21,946 nt of DNA from Hypsibius dujardini (GCA_001579985.1 LRSR01011045.1:1-21946); one strand, 5' to 3'; shown: positions 11,490 through 21,172, numbered from the stretch's first letter. Translations and numbers: made by a program. The notes: generated by a model from the letters alone, not told the origin.

Positions 11490-11732
11490 ATTCCTTCTCT
11501 CGTGACGAAAATGAGATTGAAGTGCGAAAGACGGTCAGGTCCATTGTGGCGTTATTTGCGAAAGATAGTCGTCGCACACAGACCCTGCACGAGTTCCACA
11601 CAATTAGGAATACAGTAGTATCGTTCGATACATAAAGTAGATTTTACGTGAGCTCGTGCTGTGTATCCAGCCGAAACTCTGTAAAGACTACTAAATTTCG
11701 AATTTTGACGTTTGTTGTTATTTTGTGTACTC
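11490..11732 (+). promoter_or_regulatory. Duplicated upstream (promoter) region of gene B
   Basis: Paralogous to 7265-7508 upstream of gene A and, more weakly, to 19830-19930. The strongest block is TGACGAA (11503-11509) with the following AGATTGAA, and GGTCCATTGT (11538-11547), whose counterpart near 19889 reads GATCCATTGT. The core promoter is not obvious. Confidence 0.5.
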
Positions 11733-13996
11733 ATGATGTTGCTCAAAGTATGCATAAAAATTTTGTTTTTGGCTTGGAGTACCAGCGCTGCTACTTATAA
11801 AACATGTAAGCTTTTTTCCGGATGTATACTTCAGCAGGACCATTCGAAAAATATACTCGTAGTCCATTTTAGATGACTTGAATGATTACTGCGGCTCAGT
11901 CCTCACTTTACCGTGGTGGTACGAGGACAATAATCGTGCGGGTGTTCTCCAATTCACTTCCGCCCCCACACAAGCCTCCTGCACGGTCAACGTCACCGTT
12001 GACGGAGTTTCATACGAAACCTACGCCATCTACTTCAATGTCAAGTAGGTCAAAAAGGGTTACTTTTCCCTGCAATAACCGTGTTTGGACCGATTGCAGA
12101 AAGACAATTGATAGCTTGACAATTCGCACCTATCAATTCGTATCCAGACATATTTGTTTTTACCTATATATTTTATGATTTAAAAAAGGGTGCGAATAGA
12201 GATATCAAAAAGAGCTCTCAGCGAGTTAACGAAATGTTAAGCCGTGCCCGTCAAAACGAGTGGATGTAATTGGTCTATTCACATTTATTTATTGTTAACA
12301 GTTCAGCTGCGTTACCGCTTAGTCAAAAGTGGTCAGCGAATTTCCAAAATTTATTGATTGATTTCCCTTGGCAGCTCTGGCTGAGCATTTGTTAAAACTC
12401 GTTTGTCAAGATTGTTTGATGCATTTCGTTGATAAATGCAAACTTCAACAAGCGCACTGTCTTTCTAATGTTGTTAACTCTATTTTTTAGGTACCTTAAT
12501 TTGTACCCCAGCATGAATGTTAACATCTACGAGAGCTACACGACCAGTTTGGGATCAAAAATAACGACATTGGTTAAACAACTTCCCGGTGGTTACGCTT
12601 ACTCCTCATCCAATCCCACGTCCGTGGCACAACTTTGCTCATCCTACCAATCAAAGATCACATTATCCATTCAGTTTACTCGGAGCGATCCCAGTTTCTC
12701 GTGGAGCGCCAGAGACTTCAGGCTGGATTATAACGTACTCCATGGTGAGAGATAGCATGGCATATGACATGGCCTTTATTCTGAATACGGCTGTAAAGAA
12801 GCTGGTCGTCACCGGAAGGCAAGGGGTGAGGAGTTTGCTGATTGATTTCAGGTCAATCAGGTTATAGCTATATTTACTGCTCAGCCTTGACAGGCTGGGT
12901 GGGTAAGGACTACTACTGTGAAACCGGCGATAGGGTCAACTGCCCGAACTCCTATACCTCGACTAGTGGATTGGGGAACTATGCCATCTTGAAAGATCAG
13001 GGAACATCGGGCACTTACGGATCATCTTGTCGGACATCAGTTAGCTCCTACACTTCCCCCGAAATCGGTAGGTGTACGTAAATTACTTTAACATTAATAG
13101 GTCGGAAATTTGTTAGAGTCGAAAGATGTTGTATTTGCTTAAGACCGTTGTTAACCTCCCCGCTTAATTTGGGATTATGGCCTGACCGGCAGTCATCTTA
13201 TTCGATATTGATTAACAGAAGTAACATTACTTTCTTTTACTACCACCGGAGAGCGATTGGTCTTTTCTCTCTGCCCTTCCGCCCTACGCCTAACTCGGCC
13301 CCTCGTACCATTATGCTCCTTTCGAGATTAAGGCTTGATATTAAATGGTCTTGAGTAAAGTTCTATTACCGTATTCGTTGTCTTATAAAGTCTAGTTGTG
13401 AAAGGAACTCAGTGTAGAAGGCGGCTCAGATAAGTCGAGTAACCGGAGACATCCCGATGCAGTGCCACCATGAGCTAGTTTATCATCTGCTGGCTAATGG
13501 GCAAACTGTGGAACGACGAGCTATACATCAACTATACATCTGCCATACCTCATTCTCATGTTCAAATTCTAGTGCCAAAGACTGTTAGTGTAATCAAATA
13601 AACTCAAACTTCGTCTGCTGGTAGGGTTTGAATTTCTGCAAAGTAAAGGACTTTCTCTCTCTGTTTTCAGATGCCTGGACAATTGCTGGTCCAATCATTG
13701 GCGGCATCTTTGGCCTGACATTTTTTATCGTTCTCGTCAAGGCAATCTGTAGAAATCAGCGAGGACGACTCATGCATCGTCACGCCCAAGGTGTGGCTTT
13801 GCAAACGTATGCCGCTACTTCAAGACCGACCACTGTCGCTGGCCCCTGTGTTGTGGGAGCTCAGCCTAATTATCCCCTCCAACCTCAACCGTATCCGCAA
13901 CTTTTTGTCGGTGCTCCGCCCACGTACGCTGAAGTACAGTCATCGACTGCTGCAGGACCAGACACAGGAACCATGCCGGACGCGTCCAAATATTAA
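11733..13996 (+). CDS. Array gene B: CUB-like / Cys-module / single-TM / PPxY protein, close paralogue of A
   Basis: Exons 11733-11805, 11873-12044, 12491-12744, 12852-13067 and 13671-13996, with the same phases as gene A, 346 residues. A second ATG at 11736 is an equally possible start. The signal peptide ends near STSAA. The CUB-like region contains YCGSVLTL and SCTVNVTV, plus a seven-residue insertion (WWYEDNN) relative to A, and ends FRLDYNVL. The Cys module is C176-x12-C189-x7-C197 with GDRVNCPN, then GSSC. The TM helix spans about 241-264, followed by Cys265-RNQRGR. The tail is Pro/Tyr/Gln rich with PPTY at 321-324 in APPTYAEVQ and ends MPDASKY exactly as in A. Exon 3 also adds a cysteine (AQLCSS) where A has Leu. 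Function is unknown; it presumably shares that of A. Confidence 0.87.
12045..12490. other. Intron 2 of gene B
   Basis: 446-bp intron between donor GTAGGT and acceptor TTTTTTAG. More than half of it is the repeat listed at 12205-12462. Confidence 0.75.
12205..12462 (+). repeat. Dispersed ~260-bp repeat, copy 1 (gene B intron 2)
   Basis: Aligns with 20005-20268 in the same orientation along its whole length by eye, with shared blocks such as TCAGCGAG, GAAATGTT, CGTCAAAAC, ATTGGTCTAT, GGTCAGCGAATTT/CGATCAGCGAATTT and AAACTCGTT. Corresponding positions are too diverged for a very recent copy. It is non-coding and absent from intron 2 of genes A and C. Confidence 0.75.
13068..13670. other. Intron 4 of gene B
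   Basis: 603-bp intron with donor GTAGGT and acceptor CTGTTTTCAG. It lacks the element present in A intron 4. No coding or structural signal is seen. Confidence 0.7.
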
Positions 13997-14092
13997 ACAT
14001 TTGACGCTTTTTTTTCTGGCAAAACATAGAAATATTTATTTATGTTAGAACTTACATAAAAATATAACAAAACTACATGTCTACACTGTCTG

Positions 14093-14098
14093 AATAAA
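14093..14098 (+). terminator. Polyadenylation signal of gene B
   Basis: AATAAA lies 97 bp past the stop codon of gene B, at nearly the same distance as in gene A. Confidence 0.55.
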
Positions 14099-14410
14099 TC
14101 TCCCCATCTAGTTAATTTAGATATTTATTGCAAATTCATTATCGATTATCGACGGCACACGCACGCTGTCAAAAGGGTTACTATATGAGTAACACGCCAT
14201 TAAAGTATGGAAGCCGCGCTGCTTATGAAACTGAGAATTATTTTGCCGCAATACTGACGCGCCGCGCCGCCGTGTTAATCGCTTTTGGTGAGAACTTTAT
14301 ATTTTCGTCAATTATTATCTTGTTTATTTAGATGTGAAAATCGTTTATTGTTGCTTAATCAGAATTCTTTATCACTCACCGCTGTTACAGATCTATATTC
14401 TTGTGTTTCT

Positions 14411-14658
14411 ACAGTAATTACCGGGTGCGGGAAAGCTTTTGCACTGGCTTTCGCAGGCCCTCGCCTGAATTGTGTGTGTGCTATTGATAAAATATTTTCT
14501 GCATTGGAAAGCCCACTTCGATGGCTATCCAAATCACTTTCAAAATCGAGATTCAGGTTGTTGAATCAGAAGTTGTTTCGGAAAACCCAATGGTCAACAC
14601 TGTTATAGTTGTGTCCCATGGACCGTATTTGACATCTCCCTTAACTTTGAAGCGAATC
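14411..14658 (+). pseudogene. Possible short-chain dehydrogenase/reductase fragment, frameshifted
   Basis: The frame at 14411 reads TVITGCGKAFALAFA, then LNCVCAIDK and SALES. This resembles the start of an SDR Rossmann fold (V-x-TG-x3-GIGKAFA, then LN-V-LI-R) of the hydroxysteroid-dehydrogenase-12 type, with the Gly-rich turn shortened. After about 14525 the likelier continuation is in another frame (FKIEIQVVESEVVSENPM, to a stop near 14659), implying at least one frameshift. No catalytic Ser/Tyr/Lys region follows. The match is short and by eye, so chance is possible. Confidence 0.3.
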
Positions 14659-15337
14659 TAAAAAAGCGAAACGGCAAACTATAGATCTATATCAGTGTAC
14701 TGTACAAAAAAAACACAGAAATATTCAATCAATAGTGCACCACTAAATTGAGGCAGAGTGGTGTACGGGTCCACGCCAATAACTTTCTCAATTGTTATGC
14801 GATTGGGATAATTTCAATTACATTAAAGAGCCCAATTATTGCACCCCTTTTTTATGAAAAATAATGTTTGTTTCTGCATTTTGGGTCTCCAGTTTTGATC
14901 TAAAGTTAGAAATGCACGATTTAAAAAATTGGCTGAACTTGACCCTGCGACGTTTTCTTTTTTCTCAAAACCAAAGTTGCCGTTAAATTAATATTTTTCT
15001 TTTGCGTAGGATAGTCCCATCAAATTACTACAACGTAAGTGTTGTACTTACTTTGCTTACGTTTAGCTTCGAGAAATGTGAACCAGTTTTGATCTGGGTC
15101 AGCGAACTTGGGAAAGTCTGCCATTAACCGGGCCACGCTTAATTTCTAAGTGCTGCCACAAACCAAAGCATAACACCTGTCCTGCTACTGCCCCAACTTC
15201 GAACCGAACAAATATTTCACAGACCTATATATCTTCTTTCGAAATAAAGTATAATTTTTTTAATAATTCATATAGTTACATTCAGCAATTTTTGTTGTGT
15301 GCAAAAATGAGTCCCGCACGGGGTAGAAACAAATTAA

Positions 15338-15480
15338 TTTGCCGCCTCGTGCCGCGTTGTTCCAAAATATCGGGCGGTGTTGCCGCTTGCCGCGTGAAAT
15401 TTAGTTTGTGAATGCCGCCTGATGCCGCGCCGCGTAAAATATGAGGCTATTTTTCCGCTGCTGCGTCTTAAAAATCACGC
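15338..15480. repeat. GCCGC-rich short-repeat cluster
   Basis: TGCCGC and GCCGCG words recur at least eight times here, in otherwise AT-rich DNA. A second cluster with the same words is at 14208-14275. The sequence is not organised as a strict tandem repeat. Confidence 0.5.
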
Positions 15481-15880
15481 GGTGTCATGCTTTACACGTC
15501 ATCCACCGAACGGGATATTCCCAACCAATGGTATGATTTAGAACGGTACGCTCAGTTTCGTATATTTCCCTTAATCTATTAATGGCCGGGCGACGATAGT
15601 TCATCTTTGTGGTGCGTATGTTCAGTCAGAAGGCATGACAAGTCATGATTAAGCGACCTTTACTCCCAGAACGACGATTGTTAAGCAAACTAAACAAACG
15701 ACGACGTCAAACCAGAAAGCCATAAACGTAGATCGCGCTGAGACTATGTAAACTAGTTGAGCTTGTCTTGTTTTCACACAGTTCCTGCAGTTAAATTGAG
15801 CATTCATATTTTTCTCACAAATCAGCCCGGGTTAACCGGGTCCTTCGGCAGCAACCCTTCAGGAGTTTATAACTACGAAG

Positions 15881-18800
15881 ATGCTGCTTAAATTCGCTAC
15901 CATATTATGTTTGGTCGAAGTGACTACAGCATTGGTGTATCCAATGTGTGAGTATATCAACATACTTTTACATTACGTGTGGCTGTTTTGTTCCATAATA
16001 CGCTCGTATGGGTCCTTTCAGATGCTTTCCACAACCTATGTGGGAAAACCAAAGACGTGAGCGCCCCTAAAGACACAGGATCAGCCGGGGTTCTTGTGCT
16101 TGATCGGAACATCCGTACTGCCTGTACCATCAGTCTAAAAATCATCAGCTTAAGCAGCATTCAAGCCGACGCCATCTACCTGAATATTAAGTAAAAATAT
16201 GTTTATATCAATCTCACTGGTACAATAGCTGAATAATGTCGGCTTGAAGGTGATGACGAAGCTTCACTCCCTCAATCGGAAGGGGGGCAGGCTTTTACAC
16301 GTCAAAAGCCTAAAATACTTTGCTCTCTCCCCGTTCCACCGGGAAGGGACGAGGGCAAAGTCATTCTTGACACGCGAGGAGGGGCGGGACCCGGGCGGGG
16401 GTGGTAGGCCGAACGGTCGATCTGTCACTAATCTTTTGCGCTAAAAAATTGTTTAATTTTATTTATAAAATTTCGATGGCAGGGACATGAGACTGCCGGT
16501 GAATTATTCGGTTGAGATCTATGAAAAGGTCTACCTCGACCGTTTTTCTCCGGTGATCGCCAACACAACATTAGTCAAGAGACTGGAAGGAGGGCCGATT
16601 AACGGGTCATCATTGTGGCTGTCGTCTGTCGCACAACTACGATCGAGTTTCGCTCAGAAAGTGGAATTGTCGATTCGCATCAACGGATACAACACCACCG
16701 GTCTCAATTTCATCTACGATCGCTTAGTAATTGATTTCAACATCCTCCGAGGTATGGTTTTAAAGTGCATACGAGATTAGAAAAACTGACCCGGCAATTA
16801 ACAGGCAGATAAAGTGAGAGTGAAGCTGGATGGTTATCTACAGCTAGGGTAGTGATATTTTGCGGAGTATGCCCTATTTCTCTTCACCCCGTCCCCGTTT
16901 CAGCTCTCTTTCGATTCACCAAACATTTCCAGTATAGTGTGAATCTGCCCACACAATCAAATACACTGTCGGGGATACTCGCTCACCCAAAATTAAATTG
17001 AATGTGGAATCCATTTCCGTCCGCCAAAGATTTGTCGGGACTTAGGGCGGGGGTAAGTGGCCAATTTTGAAAGTTCTACTAGAATATCAAGTTTGCCTTG
17101 CAAACATTACAGCTGTTACGGTCCCCTAATTTCAAATAAATTTTTGGCTGGCGTCAATTGATTCCCAATTGAATTTCGGACGAGTTAGTGACCAGCAAAG
17201 TTTATTTCAACTCTCGGTCAATGCCAGTTAGCTTACCCTGGCTTAATTCTTCCTTCAAACTCGATTTGCTCATCGAGCATTTGGACTTTTTAGATACGGT
17301 TTTCTGCTTTGATCCTCTAACAGAACCGTAAAATATAAGTAAAAAAAACTTTTCAAAAAAACTTTTGGAAGTGGTAAGAACTCATTAAGCCAAACTTCGT
17401 ATAAACTTAAATGGGCATCTATACTAACTTGCGGTTTGTGCTGAAAAAAAATTCCGGGTTTCGAAATTAAAATGGGTTCTAGCCCACAACCATACCACTA
17501 AAATTCAGCTGAAAATGAAGTAAAGAAGCAATCGCGAGCGGAATGAAAAACTTGAATTCTCTAGGAAAATGTTTGGATTCCCTATTGGCAAAATGTCAAG
17601 TATAGGTTGCTGTATGGAAGCGTAACAGCGCCGCCTGGCGGTACGACACTAACTGGGCAGGGAAAGTGCCAAATGTACTCTAGTCATGTCAACCATTCAA
17701 GTTAGGTACTTTCCCTATTTCAACCAACTTTGGCTGACTCGGCACTACCCGTATACCCAGACCACCTGGCTACCAGAGAGTTAATACGTAATCCGAGTCC
17801 AACTACCGGGATTAAAATCCAAGCGACTGGAAATAGGTCACAAAAGTGGTGGCTAGATATACGGCAATGCTTCTTATACTGTGGTCCACAGACCTAACGG
17901 GGTGGGGTAGGCACTGGAGCATTACTTTCGCGAAATCAATTTCAGAGGCTGCAGGGGGACGACCACTTTGAATTTTCGTTAAACTCTGTGTTCGGGGGGG
18001 GGGGGGGTTCACACCAGCAGAACAAGAAAATTATGGTTGCCTCCAAATTTATTTTCATGTTTTCCATTTATTAATTCAAAACAGGGTTGCCCCCATAAAA
18101 AACGGCTAAGGCTACAAGTCCCCCTCCCTTTCTCCCCTCTTGTCCCCTTCTAATTTCGGTTTTTTCGATGTTGACCATTGTTCCCTAACTTGATAAACTG
18201 AAGATTATTATTTTTTGAATCCTTCAAGTTTCCTTCTCACAAAAAAATTAACCCTAAATATTAGACCCTGCCTGCACGAGTGCTAAGCGAAAAAACAAAA
18301 CGCCCCCTTTTTTGTTGACCCCTTCACTTTTGGTCTTAGCATTTATTTGACCGATATGCAAACGCTGGGTTTTTACACCTGAAGGTTGATGAACATATAT
18401 GCTTTTCAAAATTATCAAGTTTGTCATAATCACTCATAGGGACATTCGCCAACAGGCGTAAAACCAATTATAGCCAAAAGGGGGAAGGGAAAGGAAACTT
18501 TTAAACAAAGCCGTTTTCTAGCACATGTACTGGCACTGTTCGTACACGTATACCAATGTTATGTTGATTCCAGAAAGCTCGTCGACGTACTACAGTCACT
18601 ACTGCGACGCTTTGGAGGGCTACACTTTCGACCAATATCTTTGCGATGAAGACGACCGCGTGAACTGCCCAAGCGCATACAACAACAGCCAAACGTTAAA
18701 CCCCGCACTTTCGGCGGAACACTTCCAATCATGGTATTGCGATGCCTTCATTTTAATGACAACAAGTCGGCCAGCAACCCGACGTACTACCACAGATTCC

Positions 18801-19324
18801 TATCTCTCATGGTGGTCTTATCCAACGCAACCGTCTTACTACAACCCAGGATCAAACTACAATGGCGGCTATTCTGGGTCTTCGTCATATTCTGATCGTC
18901 CTAGTAAATCTGAACAAATTTCTTATTTAAACAAGTACAAGAAGTGACTGATTATGTCTGTATTTTATTAGATGGTGTCGCGGTTGCTGGAGCAATCATT
19001 GGAAGCATCGGTGGGCTAGTCTTCTTCGGAGCTTTAGTTCAAATAGCTTATCGAAGACAACGGATGCTACAAGCTCATCAGGCCCGCCGTGTGGGGGTTC
19101 CTAGAAGCCACGCCCATCCGACTTATACCGCCCCTGTCGTGGTATCCAGTGGGCCCTATCAAAGTCATCCCAGCTATGCTCCACCACCGTCACAACCGTT
19201 CCAAACGCCGGTGTATATGGATGCCCCACCTAGCTACAGCGAAGTGCAGGCCACGCCTACTCCTGTTAGCCCGGGATCCTTTGCAGCTGGTTCTAACTTA
19301 CTACCTGAGCCGCCCAAATTTTAA
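15881..19324 (+). CDS. Array gene C: divergent CUB-like / Cys-module / single-TM / PPxY paralogue
   Basis: Exons 15881-15947, 16022-16190, 16483-16751, 18574-18903 and 18972-19324, 395 residues, with phases identical to A and B. The signal peptide is FATILCLVEVTTA. The CUB-like region has LCGKT and ACTISLKI cysteines, several N-x-S/T sequons (NYS, NTT, NGS) and ends LVIDFNIL. The Cys module is strictly conserved: C179-x12-C192-x7-C200, with DDRVNCPS. Unlike A and B, exon 4 continues with a Thr/Arg stretch and a low-complexity Tyr/Ser/Gly/Pro-rich juxtamembrane stalk. The TM helix (about 281-305) is followed by RRQR. PPSY is at 364-367 in APPSYSEVQ. Intron 3 is 1.8 kb and intron 4 only 68 bp. 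The donor at 18904 (GTAAAT) was chosen because it alone restores the phase; reading on would meet a stop at 18945. There is no AATAAA close downstream. Confidence 0.82.
16977..17185. mobile_element. MITE-like element, diverged relative of the one in gene A
   Basis: The ends are imperfect inverted repeats (ACTCG...CCAAAATTAAATTGAATG against reverse-complemented ACTCGTCCGAAATTCAATTGGG). The length (~209 bp) and internal order of blocks match 9036-9249: AATTAAATT near the left, a GGCGG motif, TTTTGAAAG, and GATTCCCAATT near the right. It is non-coding. Confidence 0.5.
17994..18007 (+). repeat. Poly-G tract
   Basis: Fourteen consecutive G residues in gene C intron 3. Another 11-G run is at 5-15 of the window. 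Length may be affected by sequencing error. Confidence 0.8.
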
Positions 19325-19829
19325 TTTCTTTTTGGACTGACAATGTTGTCTCAGATTTTGTTATATGTTGTTTCCACAAACTTTGAACGGATGTTTGTAG
19401 ATTTTCGTGCGCAACCGGCGAAGTCTTCGGCGTAAGGTGTTTTGTCTCTCAAGCCCAACATCGGGATTTTCTCAATCATGCCGCACATCAGCTCGCATGC
19501 ACTTCAGCCAGAAATCTGAGGTCTACATGGGGCCAACAAAATTATTGGACAAAATGTTCACGCAAACGAAACAAAAGCCTAAGAAACTGATAAACCTAAA
19601 TATTGTCAATTCGAATGTCTGACGGCCCTTGGACTCATTAGTGCAAAAGGTTCTCAACAAAGAATCGATGTAACAAGCGGCACCTATTCCGTTGGGATGA
19701 GTTGGTTGGTACTTTAGAAGCCTGAAGTAAACACTGCAAAATGACCACTCCAGGACTCGGTCAATTCTGTTACTGGTGCAGTTATCTCGAGGGAAGCAGG
19801 TCATCAGCGCGAATTGAAATTGTCGACAG
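19325..19829. other. 3' flank of gene C
   Basis: No gene is seen. A 93-codon minus-strand frame (19523-19804) has no recognisable motif. The first AATAAA on the plus strand after gene C is only at 19975. Confidence 0.45.
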
Positions 19830-20268
19830 TGTGATCATAAATTCTCCTTCTCTGACGAAAGTTTCGATAAAGGCATGAGCAGGTAATCCGATCCATTGTC
19901 TGGCTATCTGTTGTCTGTTTCTTATTACTGGACAGGTATGTACAAGCTACCTTAATAGAGAGAGCGTGGCCGTCAATAAAACGTACAAAAAAAGTCTGTC
20001 AAAAAGGATATAAAAAAGGTATCAGCGAGCAAGTGAAATGTTGAGTCATGCACGTCAAAACCAAAGCCTGTGATTGGTCTATCTGCATATTCTATTGTTG
20101 ACAGCTCGACTGCCTTACAGCTAAGCCAAATGCGATCAGCGAATTTCGAAAATTCGCTGATCGGTTTTTCTTTGACAGCTCCGGCTGATCGCTTATTTAA
20201 ACTCGTTCATCAAAATCTTTTTAACACATTTTGTGAAATGACGGCAAGCATTGACGACCGCACTCCCG
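19830..20268 (+). pseudogene. Probable remnant of a fourth array copy (promoter-like plus intron-2-like segments, exons lost)
   Basis: 19830-19930 resembles the duplicated upstream region of genes B and A (TGACGAA at 19853-19859, GATCCATTGTCTGGCTATCTG-like blocks after it). 20005-20268 is the second copy of the repeat in gene B intron 2. In gene B these two segments are about 550 bp apart and flank exons 1 and 2. Here they are less than 100 bp apart, with no signal-peptide or YCG exon between, as if the exons had been deleted. No exon 3 to 5 remnant follows. An independent pair of transposon fragments could give the same picture. Confidence 0.4.
20005..20268 (+). repeat. Dispersed ~260-bp repeat, copy 2, with perfect hairpin
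   Basis: Same repeat as 12205-12462. It contains a perfect 13-bp inverted repeat (CGATCAGCGAATT at 20133-20145, AATTCGCTGATCG at 20151-20163, 5-base loop) that is degraded in the other copy, suggesting this copy is closer to the ancestral element. Confidence 0.75.
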
Positions 20269-20910
20269 CTAATAATATCAGAAAGATACACCTTGCCGCG
20301 TAAAAGAATCCGAAGGAAATTCAGGCCAGAAAAGATGGAGATTAACTGGCAGTCCCGGGAATAAGGAGAGTTCGCATAGAGGATAACTCTCACTAGGCCG
20401 GGAGATTCCCAGAACAATTCCAGAGACCAGAGAGATGCGGTGGCGTCGACGGTGCGAAGATGGCGAAGGTCCTAGCGACATTCGGAAAATACGACAAAAA
20501 GCGTGCACAACTCGATCAGCCAAAAGAAACGATGGGGAAAACACAGTAAAGCTACAACTGACTGCAAACTTTACTATACAAGTGACGACTGACGACTGCC
20601 CACAAACTGCACACACTAGACAAGAATAGTTGCAGTAAAAAAGCATGAAATTTTTTACAAATTAAGACTTCTTCTCTCCCTTCCTCGATTGGTCGGACGT
20701 ACGTATGAGTACCGCGTCCTCTCCGGGGTTGGTCGCTGCGGCGGTCATGCCGGAAGTGAGCATCATCCACTGTATAGTGTTACGTCTACGCGTAATTGTG
20801 GTTGTATGTGTAGCGGTTGATGAATAGCACTCATCGGATGCGGACAGAGACTCCAGAAGAGATGGGAAAACTAAGAATTTACATACTGATACGGACAAAC
20901 ATTATTTCTA

Positions 20911-20942
<32 letters not shown>

Positions 20943-21172
20943 TATAAAACTATTTCTACCGTCTTAAACTTAGCAGCAACGACCTTATATAGTTGCACAA
21001 CACGAGAAACCAAAGTATAGATGTAGTACATGCAAATAGGAATAGAACCAGACTGACCAGTGGCGTTGAGCCACAAAGAACCAATAGGAATAAGAGAACA
21101 TTCATACACATGAGTACAAAATAGCTAACTAGACTAAAATAGGGCGTATCTTGATTATAGTAGTCGTACTGT
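20269..21172. other. Gene-poor stretch with microsatellite
   Basis: A hairpin GAGAGTT/AACTCTC lies at 20366-20391. A minus-strand frame ending at 20662 (NPGEDAVLIRTSDQSRKG near its C terminus) is mildly protein-like but unsupported. (ACT)n occupies 20911-20942. Nothing else is seen. Confidence 0.5.
20911..20942 (+). repeat. ACT trinucleotide microsatellite
   Basis: About ten uninterrupted ACT units directly followed by TATATAAAA. Confidence 0.9.

Larger units (their letters stand above)
14099..15880. other. Intergenic region between genes B and C
   Basis: Contains a possible dehydrogenase relic (14411-14658), two clusters of GCCGC words (14208-14275 and 15338-15480), and a small hairpin GTAAGT-GTTGT-ACTTAC (15035-15051). 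The upstream region of C shows no clear match to those of A and B. Confidence 0.5.
16752..18573. other. Intron 3 of gene C (1.8 kb)
   Basis: Much longer than the 107-111 bp of the matching introns in A and B. It holds the MITE relative (16977-17185) and a 14-base G run (17994-18007) next to C/T-rich DNA at 18090-18150. No exon missed by the phase check is apparent. Confidence 0.65.

Noticed and set aside
11333-11632. 100-codon start-less frame upstream of gene B
   Set aside because: Overlaps the duplicated upstream region; the aligned segments near gene A and at 19830 do not keep the frame open, so it is not conserved as coding.
18501-18692. Minus-strand Val/Ala-rich frame
   Set aside because: Antisense shadow of the Cys-module exon of gene C.
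20662-20898. Minus-strand frame with a hydrophilic C terminus
   Set aside because: Mildly protein-like end but no acceptor, upstream exon or known relative.
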